Below are positions 55,441-64,000 of a stretch of 64,000 bases of DNA, piece by piece; position 1 is the first letter of the stretch, and each line of letters begins with the position of its first letter. Below the pieces are notes generated by a model. It worked only from the letters and a program-made list of their open reading frames with translations. It did no database searches and had not been told where the DNA came from. A program made the translations under genes and the position numbers. The stretch is from Gigantopelta aegis (lineage: Eukaryota > Mollusca > Gastropoda > Neomphalida > Peltospiridae). The DNA lies in contig NC_054713.1 in NCBI RefSeq assembly GCF_016097555.1, positions 16,402,680 to 16,466,679 of the forward strand. Reading direction: 5' to 3'.

Positions 55441-56720
55441 TAAAAACAGTCTCCGATAAGATGGTTATCCTTTTTTACAGTAACTGCAATGTGGACGAAA
55501 AGTTCGGGCATTGGCTGATAACGCAGGCCTATCCTTACTTTGCCCACCAGGTGCATTCCTTGGCCTGACTAGCTGACCAACTAGATGACTCTCCCCGATA
55601 GTTACTTTCCCGGGAAAAACCTGGCTGACATTTCTTCTTATCACCCTGTTGTAAAGAGCTACCCGGTACTGCCTGAGCTTTGTGTATTAACACGTAATCA
55701 TCTGCCACTATGCCTGCCTCCTCTATCTTTTTGACATCACGATCCTCTAAATGAATACGTAAGCTAACTGGTAATCCATTTTTTTAATGTCCTGTAAGAT
55801 CAACAACTCCCGTAACACGGTATATGACTCTACCTGATGAGACACCACCCATTTATCAAACATCCTGCCTTCTTAGCCACAAACTCACTATAAGACTGAC
55901 CCTGCGTTTTTCTCAACTCGCTATACCGTAAACGATAATCCTCAGGTCGTAATTCATAAGCCCTCAACACTGCAGCCTTAACTAAGTCGTACTGACTTCC
56001 TCGCTCATCACTCATTGAACTATAAGCTATACTAGCCTTCCCCTTAAACTTAGACACGGCTAACAATGTCCACTTAGACTCCGGCCAATTTAGCTGCTTA
56101 GCGGCCCGTTCAAAAAGTTGAAAGAACATGTCTACCTCCTGATCGTCAAATACAGGCACTGATCTAGAAGCCTCCGACATGTTAAAACCATTTCCTGCCT
56201 CACGACTAACTTCTTCAGTATTCAACTTTAACTCATGTTCCACTTTTAATTTTTCTAACTGGAATTCTCTATTCCTTTCTTCTTTCTCTCTATCCCTATC
56301 TTCTCTTGCTCTCTCTCTCTCTATCCCTCTCTTCTCTCTCTCTCTCCCTTTATCTATCCCTCTCTCTATCTTCCCTATCTCTATCTCTATCTTCTCTATC
56401 CCTCTCTTCTCTTTCTCTCTCTCTCTCTCTATCTAATGCACGTTCTTCTCTTTCTCTCTCTTTCTCTTCTCTTTCGTACTCAAGCTTTTTAAAAGCTAAT
56501 TGTTGTTCCACACTTAACTCTTTTATCTCTATCTCTGGAACAATCTGACTGTCTTCCATAACAGGCCTATCACCAAAAACTTCCTGGATAATAATTGTCT
56601 TTATATCACCTAAGGTTTTAGCTGATGTTAAATCAATTTTCTCGCTCACCCGCGATTTCAACTAACTCGGCCTTACGTGCTCCCTTAATCTCCACTACAC
56701 TGAGCGTAGGCCTATCCAGC
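55441..56720 (-). pseudogene. outer element: gag region
   Basis: Minus strand: MKSRVSEKIDLTSAKTLGDI, then EIEIKELSVEQQLAFKKLEY and a long Arg/Glu/Asp repeat (56,480-56,270). NMSEASRSVPVFDDQEVDMF and LFERAAKQLNWPESKWTLLA give the gag core, followed by a Cys/His knuckle near 55,490. Structural protein of the family. A few breaks. Confidence 0.82.
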
Positions 56721-56868
56721 AAATTCTTATCCATGTTTAGATATGACGCACTTATTACTAATTAATTTTCTAGTGAACAACGTGCTACTTCTGGTAAATT
56801 TGTAAAATTAATTTATAAAGCCCCCATTTACAAACAATACTTTTTTAAATATGCATGTCCCGTTTCAG

Positions 56869-56887
56869 ATCCGGGACGAGCGCCCCA
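56869..56887 (-). promoter_or_regulatory. putative primer binding site, outer element
   Basis: Minus strand TGGGGCGCTCGTCCCGGAT, just inside the 5' LTR. The 3' end of a proline-type tRNA would fit with small mismatches. Confidence 0.5.
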
Positions 56888-56899
56888 ATTTTCTACTCC

Positions 56900-58153
56900 T
56901 GTCACGGGGATTCTATAATTCCCGTAACTGAATAAAACACGATTATCAAAATATCTCTCCTAACTGTATATCTATTAGATCTCTCTGTAACAGGCTTGTT
57001 AAACCCTAGTATGGCTCGTCTAGGTATGATCAGAGATACGATCTTATATAAAGTATATATTATTATAGCACGTTAGTTCTCTAGAAAACACAACAAAAAC
57101 ACAATACACTTTGGAATCTGTATTAATCTACAGCCGTAGTAGTAAATTAATAACAGCAATAATAACAACCCAGAACTGATCACTTAATTAATTAATCTCT
57201 AGGTGTCTAGTTACACAATATGCGAATCACTTCACCGTTACACCACACCCACACGTGTGATAATTGAAGAAACGCTTACAGGAGAAGTTAATTAATAAAG
57301 GAATTACAACACCATTCCTAACTGGTTAATTTATAATTAACCCTTACTACTCGTTCAGTAACGTGTGATAATTTAGAACGCTTCTTGGGGAACTTAATTA
57401 ATAAAGGAATTACAGCTCTATTCCTAACGGGTTAATTTTTTAATTAACCCTTAACTACTCTTTCAGTAATCTGTAACACAATATTAATACTGGTACCTAT
57501 CAAAATAAAGACAATAACCTACAGTTTACCTAGGGTCTTCTAGGATGACTGGCTAAGCTTTATATTACCAAATACTCATATAATGTTAGAACAAGAAGTC
57601 TACGATTTACTTCGTCAGATGACCGAAGACACTGTCTAAAGAATATTGGTATAATACAGTACTAAAATATTTAAGTCACATCAATCACATCAAGGTTATA
57701 CACAGAGCAGAAATGATATTTACCAAGTCCTAACGGACTACGTTCGTGATCCCCTCGAGCCGTCCTAATTCGTTCTCCTAGATATCTCTAAATCCTAGCT
57801 ATTTATTCCAAAATCAGAATTGGCCTGGGGGAACAAGGCGGTACCTCACGTATCATCTCATATTCTACATTTACTAGAGTTTGTATATTCTCTCTGATCG
57901 TCAGTCTGGCTGTCGCCAGTCGTCGCCATCACGGTTGTAAAAACCGCACTCGCAGAGGTATTACGTAACTACTCGCCACATGGCCTCCGCAGCTGGACTA
58001 AGTGCATATTGGAATGTCCGATCGAGGACGGTCGCGCAGAAGTCTTACGTAACAAGTTGCCCATCTGGGCTACGGGCAATAAACTGCACACGGCCCTCTA
58101 ACACAATTAAAATCGCCACAGGCGAAACAAATTTAAGAGCATGTACCGTGACA
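56900..58153 (-). repeat. outer element 5' LTR
   Basis: 1,254 bp, near-identical to 40,685-41,950. Followed by GGAAT (58,154-58,158). Confidence 0.92.
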
Positions 58154-58158
58154 GGAAT

Positions 58159-58397
58159 AAAGAAAAGTGTCACTAAAAATCACACTAGGCACCAACACTA
58201 TAAACAGTGCCTCTTTGATAAGGAAATCCACATGTCTTGCATGACACAGATTAGGAGCTATAACCACCAACTGTACAACATCCAACTCAACAAACTAGGA
58301 CTCTCCCCATTTGATGACAAGAGATATCTCCTTGAGGATGGTGTTACCAGTCTGAGTTATGGTGACTGGAGAATTACCCAGACTGCTTTGCAGTAAA
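58159..58397 (+). pseudogene. Polinton 2 PolB, 3' remainder after the LTR insertion
   Basis: HQHYKQCLFDKEIHMSCMTQ, RSYNHQLYNIQLNKLGLSPF and DDKRYLLEDGVTSLSYGDWR resemble the C-terminal end of Polinton polymerases. Separated from the rest by the 17.5-kb LTR element. Confidence 0.85.
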
Positions 58398-58402
58398 AAC
58401 TA

Positions 58403-58414
58403 TAAATAGGAGAA
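58403..58414 (+). promoter_or_regulatory. TATA box before the C2H2/ATPase region
   Basis: CTATAAATAGG lies about 60 bases ahead of the ATG at 58,466. Confidence 0.55.
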
Positions 58415-58465
58415 GTATCATAAATAGTTTTTCATTTGTGAATAGGTTGTCAAGCTGATAACATC

Positions 58466-58735
58466 ATGGGGAAGAGCTCCTGTCCTGAATGTGGTAAATT
58501 GTTTACCAGAGAAGATAATATGAGGAGACATAGACATACTTTCCACTCTCCTCCTCCTCCTCATTTCCCTCCTCCTCCTCCTCCTCATTTCCCTCCTCCT
58601 CCTCAAATCCCTCCTCCTCCTCCTCATTTCCCTCCTCCTCCTCAAATCCCTCCTCCTCCTCCTCATTTCCCTCCTCCTCCTCCCCCTCAAGTGTTACTAC
58701 ATCCTTTTACAATGATCGTGTCAGGGCCAACATAG
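58466..58735 (+). CDS. C2H2 finger plus proline-rich repeats, start of the ATPase region
   Basis: MGKSSCPECGKLFTREDNMR with RHRHTFH completes one C2H2 finger. About 45 residues of PPPPHFPPPP/PPPPQIPPPP repeats follow (encoded by a CCT-rich minisatellite), then MIVSGPT, which resembles the beginning of a Walker A loop. A zinc finger joined to a packaging-type ATPase is unusual to me. Confidence 0.6.
   Translation: MGKSSCPECGKLFTREDNMRRHRHTFHSPPPPHFPPPPPPHFPPPPQIPPPPPHFPPPPQIPPPPPHFPPPPPPQVLLHPFTMIVSGPT
58548..58690. repeat. CCTCCTCCT-rich minisatellite
   Basis: Repeats of CCTCCTCCTCATTTCC and CCTCCTCCTCAAATCC encode the proline-rich linker. The minus-strand Arg-rich ORF is a shadow. Confidence 0.85.
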
Positions 58736-58753
58736 TGTGGAAAAACGTTTATT

Positions 58754-59566
58754 TTGTACAAACTGCTGAGGGACAGTAAAATCCACCTGCCTCCTCAATG
58801 CATCATCTGGCTCTACAAACGATGGCAGCCTCTATATGACATTATCAAGACAACTGTAAGGGTCGAATTTGTCCAAGGCATACCCAATGACTTGGAAAAA
58901 GATGGTTATGTGGATCCCAGAATCAGAAATCTCATTGTGTTGGACGACCTGATGTCTACAGCTGGAAAAGACTCTCGTATCACTGACCTGTTCACAGAAG
59001 GAAGTCACCACAGAAACTTATCCGTCATCGCCATCAACCAGAACCTCTATAACAGCAAGGACCCAACACAGACGAGAAACTGCCATTACCTGGTGTTGTT
59101 CAACAACCCCATCGACAAGCAGCAAATCATGACGTTGGCCCGACAGATGTATCCAGGGCATACTGAAATGTTTATGCATGAGTATGAAGATGCCGTGAAA
59201 GAGCCATATGGTCACCTCTTTATTGATCTGAAGCCTTTGACCCCTGCTGCAGAACGATTACAACCCAATGCTCTGGGCAAAAGAAGTGAAATTCCTGACA
59301 CTGGAGAAGAGGTGACAAGGTCTATAAAAGGGGAGAACAGTCAAGAGATGTCTCATTCTTATTCAGACCTTCAAAGTGAGCAGACGTGTGAAGAAGAGTT
59401 CCCCGAAATGCATGCTTGTGACGATTGTGGATTAGTGTTTCAGGACGTTCACGATCTGCAGAGACATGTGAAAACATGGTGTCCAGAAAATGGTGGGGAA
59501 CCTCCTTCAAAAAGAACTAAATATGAAGAAAGACATGACGACACCCATGGGAAACAGCTGGACTAG
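58754..59566 (+). pseudogene. Polinton 2 packaging-type ATPase (FtsK/A32 family) with C-terminal C2H2 finger
   Basis: YKLLRDSKIHLPPQCIIWLY and KRWQPLYDIIK follow the P-loop. RNLIVLDDLMSTAGKDSRIT holds the Walker B Asp pair, then NLSVIAINQNLYNSKDPTQT and NCHYLVLFNNPIDKQQIMTL. Near the end CDDCGLVFQDVHDLQRHVKT forms a second C2H2-like finger. The family pumps or packages DNA. In this element no capsid gene is seen beside it. Broken near its start; otherwise largely open. Confidence 0.85.
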
Positions 59567-59569
59567 AGT

Positions 59570-59895
59570 ATCTGTGGCAACTCACCTACAATTGTTATAA
59601 AGAGGCTGAAGACCATCAAAACTATTTAGACAAGGGAAGGTCTGAACAATGGGTGGATAACAAGATAGCCAAGTCATGGAAGCAGACTTATATGAATGCA
59701 TTAGCTAATGCAATCCTATTTACTCAGTGCTTCTCAGGATCCTCTCTGATGAAACCGATTCTAGCTATACTGCACTCAAAGAGAGAATTAAACCATTACT
59801 GAAGTCAGTGGCTGAGAAAGCTATTTCCCACATTGACATAGCAGATGAGGAATCAGACAGTGAGGAAGAAGAATCTGATGATGAAGATACCAACT
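59570..59895 (+). pseudogene. coding-like remnant after the ATPase
   Basis: Reads EYLWQLTYNCYKEAEDHQNY, VDNKIAKSWKQTYMNALANA and an acidic end (ADEESDSEEEESDDEDTN). It could be the tail of the ATPase protein or a separate small protein; not resolved. Broken. Confidence 0.45.
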
Positions 59896-59901
59896 AGACT
59901 A

Positions 59902-59914
59902 TATAAAACGTCTC
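59902..59914 (+). promoter_or_regulatory. TATA box before integrase
   Basis: CTATATAAAACG about 60 bases ahead of the integrase ATG at 59,964. Confidence 0.55.
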
Positions 59915-59963
59915 CTTTGTAAATAAGTATCATAATCGTTGACACCACTCAAGAGTTAGGATC

Positions 59964-61052
59964 ATGTGGGAAGACTACTTGAAATACATTTATTACGATC
60001 CAATCAACCCAGCTAGTTCTTCTGGTCCAAATAAACTGTACAGATATGTCAGAAGAGCCGGGAAGTACATCATCAGCCAAACCAATATCAGAAAATGGTT
60101 GCAAAGACAAGAAGCTTATAGTTTACAACGCCCAATCAGAAGACAGTTTGCCAGAAACAAGATTATAGTTACTGGAATTGATGACCAGTGGTCAGCTGAC
60201 CTCATGGACATGGTGAAATTTGCCAAGTATAACAGAGGTTATACCTTTGTGTTGGTGGTGATCGATGTTTTCTCCAAACACCTATGGTTGAGACCACTGA
60301 GAAATAAAAAAGGCCTAACAGTGTCAAGAGCTTTGGAAGATGTATTTCAAGAGGGGAGACAACCGAAACGAATTCGCACGGATCAAGGTTAAGAGTTCAG
60401 AGCTCGAGAGGTTCAAAGACTTCTTAAACAAAGGAACATCCAACATCTACTCACCAACAATGAAACCAAAGCGGCTGTAGCAGAAAGAGTTTTAAAAACC
60501 ACCAAGACAAGGCTATACCGGTACTTCACGTATAAACAGTCTTACGAGTACGTCGATCATCTGCAGAGTTTTGCCAACAGCTATAACTCCACCTATCACA
60601 GGACGATCGGTATGGCTTCAGACAAAGTCACTACTGAGAAAGAAACCAACATTTGGTGGAAAATGTATTGGCCCAAGGAAGAAGTGAAAACAAAGAAGAA
60701 GCGCCTTCGTTTCAAGGTTGGAGATAAAGTGAAACTCACTCATCTGAGAAATGTATTCAGTCGGGAATATGATGAGAGGTGGACAGGAGAAATCTTCACC
60801 ATCAGCCAACCCCTATTACGCGGTGGACTACCTCTGTATCGAGTGAAGGACTACAATGGTGATGAAATTCTGGGAACCTTTCACCAGCCTGAACTCCAAA
60901 AGATTGATGTGAAAGAAAACGATCTCTGGAAAGTTGAGAAGATTCTAAAGACGAGAGGACGTGGTGCTAACAAAGAACACTATGTCAAGTGGTTGAACTG
61001 GCCAAAGAAATTTAATTCTTGGGTGAAGACATCTGACGTTGAACACTTGTAA
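59964..61052 (+). pseudogene. Polinton 2 integrase with chromodomain
   Basis: MWEDYLKYIYYDPINPASSS, then QWSADLMDMVKFAKYNRGYT (first catalytic Asp), VLVVIDVFSKHLWLRPLRNK, KRIRTDQG (second Asp) and an SH3-like FKVGDKVKLTHLRNVFSREY. A C-terminal chromodomain (WKVEKILKTRGRGAN...YVKWLNWPKKFNSWVKTSDV) completes the family layout. Same architecture as 7,006-8,098. One or two breaks. Confidence 0.9.
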
Positions 61053-61059
61053 ATACAAA

Positions 61060-61351
61060 GAGCATGCTTAGAATTAGATCAATACATAGATTGTAAGGGT
61101 GGGCGCAGGACCCCATGACCTGTGACCCACTCGTGATGAACATGGGGAAATAAATAATGAAAATGTATTTCTGTCTTATGTTGTTTATTAATAGCGCAAT
61201 AGCCATCATTTATATTAATGCATCTTCATGTTGATGCCCAAAGACATACTCATGTCTTGGTAGTGTCTATGGAATGGTTTCTTATTATTTATGCTTTACT
61301 TGGTATACAATATGGGTGGGTGGGTGTGTTGGTGGTATTTTCTGGTTAGTT
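61060..61351. other. Polinton 2 right non-coding end
   Basis: No gene seen between integrase and the right TIR. Confidence 0.5.
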
Positions 61352-61528
61352 GGCGCGGTATGGGATTTCCCCGTTTTTTTAAAAATCGCCATTAGTAAGC
61401 CAATCAAAATTCATCTGGGCTGTGACGTCACCATCCCCTCTTGGGAGGGTGACGCTGAGAGGGTGACACCTCTTGCGTGTTAAGTGAATGGGCCAAACTG
61501 CGCCAGAAACGGTAGTTTTACCACTACT
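61352..61528. repeat. Polinton 2 right TIR
   Basis: Mirror of 35,303-35,476, ending in CCACTACT and followed by GTCAAC (61,529-61,534). TGACGTCA at 61,423-61,430. Confidence 0.92.
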
Positions 61529-61624
61529 GTCAACGCTCCATAATCATATCTAGGTTTAGTTGGGCTACTACTACCGAGTAGCAGTAAGGATGTTTTATAT
61601 GCACTTTCCAATGTGCAGAACTAA

Positions 61625-61790
61625 TTAATGGATATTTAACGACACCCTAGCGCGAAAAATACATCGGCTGTTGGGTGTCAAACTAGGGCAAATGCAAAAT
61701 GGGCAAAACAGCACATACCATTGCCTTTGATGTACCAGTAGTAAGACTGAGCCGCTGATGGGCACGAAAGAAGACACCAGTTCTTGTTCC
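61625..61790 (-). repeat. SINE fragment, reverse
   Basis: TTTAACGACACCCTAGCGCG, TACATCGGCTGTTGGGTGTC, then CAGCACATACCATTGCCTTT. Same tail type as 4,735 and 34,970. Confidence 0.65.
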
Positions 61791-62012
61791 AATTAAGGTT
61801 CAAGCACGCTGTCCTGGGCACACACATCAATTATCCGGGCTGTCTGTCCAAGACAGCTGTTAGTGGTTAGCTGTTAGCTGTTATTGGTTAGTGAAAGAGA
61901 GAAGTCTGTGTAGTAGTCTTACACCTACCCAATGAGTCGTTAAAACTCGCTCTGGGTTGGAGCTGGTACCGGGCTACGAACCCAGTACCTACCAGCCTGA
62001 TGTCCGGCTTAT
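61791..62012 (-). repeat. second-type SINE, reverse
   Basis: TTAAGGTTCAAGCACGCTGT at the left. Minus-strand tRNA-like head with GGTACTGGGTTCGTAGCCC (B box) on the right. Shares GAGTCGTTAAAACTCGCTCT with 33,270. Confidence 0.7.
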
Positions 62013-62142
62013 AGCGGGTCAACGATTCACTCGATGATGGGCCATCGATAGCTCAATGTAAAAGGCCTGCATAAGCATTCGATTCTAAAGCATGTCAGTA
62101 TTAATAAACAAACAGTTTACCTTTTTACTAGTAATCCTATGC

Positions 62143-62516
62143 TTAACATGAGCATTCTTGAGTTTGCTGCATTTTAAGATGTTTCCGACTAATAAAATAT
62201 TTCTACGATTAAACTTACATATTAAATATATTTTCTTGTTTAGAATATCAGTGTCTGTACATTCAATGTGTTTCTGGTCGTCTTGATATTTGTAAGAAGC
62301 CCAAACTGGATTTTGTCTTCGAATAATTTCGTACGTACGAAAAAGATATATTTTAGGAAATAAAATGAAATTTAACCTAGTACAAATATTAGAACAATCA
62401 GAAACACGCTTAATATACAGGCAATAATATTTTATGCAGTAATGACAATCGTTAAAAAGTATCTGTTAGTCGACAACATCTTGAAAATTGCAGCAAACTC
62501 AGGAATGTCCCTTTAA
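62143..62516. mobile_element. fold-back MITE, copy 3
   Basis: Left end TTAACATGAGCATTCTTGAG, right end CAGGAATGTCCCTTTAA. The palindromic interior contains TTTCGTACGTACGAAA. Opposite orientation to copies 1 and 2 by interior sequence. Confidence 0.8.
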
Positions 62517-62595
62517 TAGTGTTAACTACCTAGCCTATTTCGGTTATTGATATAGCAAAAATTGTCCAAAACAAAATGTTTCTGAGTTTTAATAT

Positions 62596-64000
62596 ATACT
62601 CTGTCAAAAACGAAACGCATAGGCGAAATATTCATGGATTTATCTCTTTAATACAAAGTGGCATAATTTAGTTATTTATGATCGTATCACAATCAAATTT
62701 GACATGAGTATGTCACAATGTTCTTGCTATGGACTGACGGCAGTGGAGGCGTTTTCGTCACCAAACAGCTGAAATCAGTGCCTTGTGTGGCCACCACCAG
62801 CATCAATAACGTGGAATCCTAGCCCATTCTTCCTGCAGTGCATGTGACAGTTGCGGGAGCGTCTGAGGCTCCGGGTCACGCTGGCGTACACGTCTGTCCA
62901 GTTGGTCCCATAGATGTTCAATGGGGTTGAGATCTGGCGATCTTGATGGCCATGGCAGCACATTATTGTTCTCATTCTGTAGGAAATCCATTGTTACACG
63001 TGCAGTATGCGGCCTGGCATTGTCCTGCTGAAAGAGTTCTCTCTGTCGATCCAAAATGGGAAGCATGTGACTGCGAAGAATTTCCTTCCGGCAGCGTACA
63101 GCTGTCAGGTTGCCTTGTACGAACACAAGTTCACTTCTGCCGGTGTATGAGATGGCTCCCCACATCATGACACTCACTGCATCGAATCTGTCAACTTAGG
63201 CGACGCAGTTGTTGGCATAATTATTCAAAATTTCAAAATTGACCCTATTTGTTAGGTTATCCCTTTCCCGAGTCAGACCCCCGATCCTATCGGAGGCCGG
63301 ACTCGGGGTAGGCGTGTTCGAAACCCTAGTGGTATATGGACACGTTAAACCAGTTACTAAGCTAAGCTAAGCAAAACGTTAATTGCGCCTCTGTAAACAC
63401 GTTGTCGTCCCATCATGTGGTTGTAGAAGGAAACGTGACTCGTCGCTGAACCATACTCGCCGGCAATTTCCCAAGTTTCACCCCTGTACATTCGTGCACC
63501 AGCGAACACGTAAATATCAATGTTGACGTCGCAGTACGGGGCCAACATACGGTGTCCTAGCCCGTAAACCAGCTTCTCGAAGTCGGTTCCGAATGGTTTG
63601 TGCAGGCACCCTACTCAAACCAGGTATGCGTCCAGCAGTGTTCGTTGCTGTTGCAGTTCGGTGACGCAAGTGCAGAACCCGGATGTAGCTATCTTGTACT
63701 GCAATTGTTGTGCGAGGTCTTCCACTTCTGGGCAGGTTTTCAGCTGATTGAAACTTGGTATCTGTCCCAAAGACGTGAAATGGTGCTCTGATGGACGTTC
63801 ATGTGGCGTGCGACTGCTGACTGCGATTCGCCTAACTGTTTCCATTCGGCAGGCTTAGTATTGGCATCTTGTAACTCGTCTACGTCGAAATGGAAACGAG
63901 GCATCATTGCGAGCATTGCAGCTTTAAATACCCATCACTTCCCCAATTGTTTTCCCCGAGTTTCACGTGCAATCGCCAAAATCTGACCATTTCACGCCGA
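62596..64000 (-). mobile_element. Tc1-like (DD34E) transposon, broken, runs off the window
   Basis: Left end near 62,596 (TACTCTGTCAAAAACGAAAC). The minus-strand transposase C-terminus (63,177-62,803) holds [30 protein letters not shown] and [14 protein letters not shown], with 34 residues between the Asp and Glu, the Tc1 signature. The N-terminal helix-turn-helix is visible as QSAVARHMNVHQSTISRLWD near 63,800. A SHVSFYNHMMGRQRVYRGAI block lies near 63,400. Frame changes near 63,740 and 63,450 and an insert at 63,217-63,372 make it a pseudogene. The right terminal repeat is beyond 64,000. Confidence 0.85.
63217..63372 (+). repeat. short retroposon inside the Tc1-like transposase
   Basis: About 156 bases between two parts of the transposase reading. 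It contains GGACTCGGGGTAGGCGTGTT and GGACACGTTAAACC, and ends in a TAAGC/AAGCT repeat tail (CTAAGCTAAGCTAAGC). It looks like the 3' end of a SINE or LINE; family not assigned. Confidence 0.6.

Larger units (their letters stand above)
40685..58153 (-). mobile_element. outer Ty3/Gypsy element, Gmr1-like pol order, inserted in Polinton 2 PolB
   Basis: LTRs at 56,900-58,153 (5') and 40,685-41,950 (3') are about 99% alike by eye, so the insertion is recent. The interior, minus strand, is in two parts (56,899-53,798 and 44,014-41,951) because a second element of the same family sits inside. Parts in order: gag with a charged repeat region and CCHC-type knuckle, protease, integrase, reverse transcriptase, RNase H. 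Putative primer site at 56,887-56,869; purine-rich stretch next to the 3' LTR. A few breaks besides the insertion. Ty3-type RT with integrase upstream of RT is the Gmr1-like arrangement. Confidence 0.88.
35303..61528 (+). mobile_element. Polinton 2, reduced, split by a nested LTR element
   Basis: Starts AGTAGTGGTAAAACTACC and ends with its reverse complement, within near-identical ~175-bp inverted repeats and a 6-bp target duplication. Total 26.2 kb, of which about 17.5 kb is the inserted LTR element, leaving about 8.75 kb. Genes, all plus strand: PolB with N-terminal zinc fingers, a C2H2/proline-rich/ATPase region, and integrase with chromodomain. I see no major or minor capsid and no protease. 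A handful of breaks besides the insertion. TIR identity suggests a much younger insertion than Polinton 1. Confidence 0.9.

Noticed and set aside
58418-58690. Arg-rich minus-strand ORF
   Set aside because: Antisense of the CCT-rich repeat encoding the proline linker.

Overview
This looks like animal nuclear DNA, most likely from a marine mollusc (inference). It is AT-rich and full of microsatellites. It holds several copies of a tRNA-derived SINE whose tail reads GTCGTTAAATAAA-like, a repeat type I associate with gastropods and bivalves. I recognise no host protein-coding gene. The only host-type genes are four leucine tRNA genes; almost everything else I can identify is a mobile element or a simple repeat.

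Layout. (1) 1-5.4 kb: SINE copies, one fold-back MITE and a (CA)n tract. (2) About 5.44-24.84 kb: an old, heavily decayed Polinton (Polinton 1). It has TATA-bearing terminal inverted repeats, a PC4-like ssDNA-binding gene, an acidic ORF, a BIR-like fragment, integrase, minor and major capsid, protease and, on the minus strand, protein-primed DNA polymerase B. Its right half is filled by later insertions: an I/Jockey-type LINE (14.9-17.1 kb), two inverted fragments of an unidentified repetitive gene family (17.1-19.1 kb), an LTR-element piece (19.3-21 kb), and a 2,255-bp insert (22,440-24,694) flanked by a 14-bp duplication and carrying five structured repeats. (3) 25-27.3 kb: a small hAT-like MITE, a 57-bp minisatellite and a broken DDE-like ORF. 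(4) 27.4-34.2 kb: a large imperfect palindrome carrying LINE endonuclease fragments, SINEs, a MITE and four tRNA-Leu genes. (5) 35,303-61,528: a second, younger Polinton (Polinton 2) with near-identical ~175-bp TIRs and a 6-bp target duplication. Its polymerase gene is split by a Ty3/Gypsy element (40,685-58,153, minus strand). That element is itself split by a plus-strand tandem of the same family (44,015-53,797). (6) 61.6-64 kb: SINEs, another fold-back MITE and a Tc1-like transposon running off the end.

How it fits together. Polinton 2 without its insertion is only about 8.75 kb. It shows PolB, a C2H2/ATPase gene and integrase, but no recognisable capsid or protease. The LTR elements have the pol order protease-integrase-RT-RNase H, the Gmr1-like order, instead of the usual Gypsy order. 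Three nested layers, each with clean target duplications (GTCAAC, then GGAAT, then CCTTG), give a relative insertion history. The strongest candidate for something undescribed is the array of structured repeats at 23.9-24.6 kb, whose stems are kept by paired (compensatory) changes between copies.
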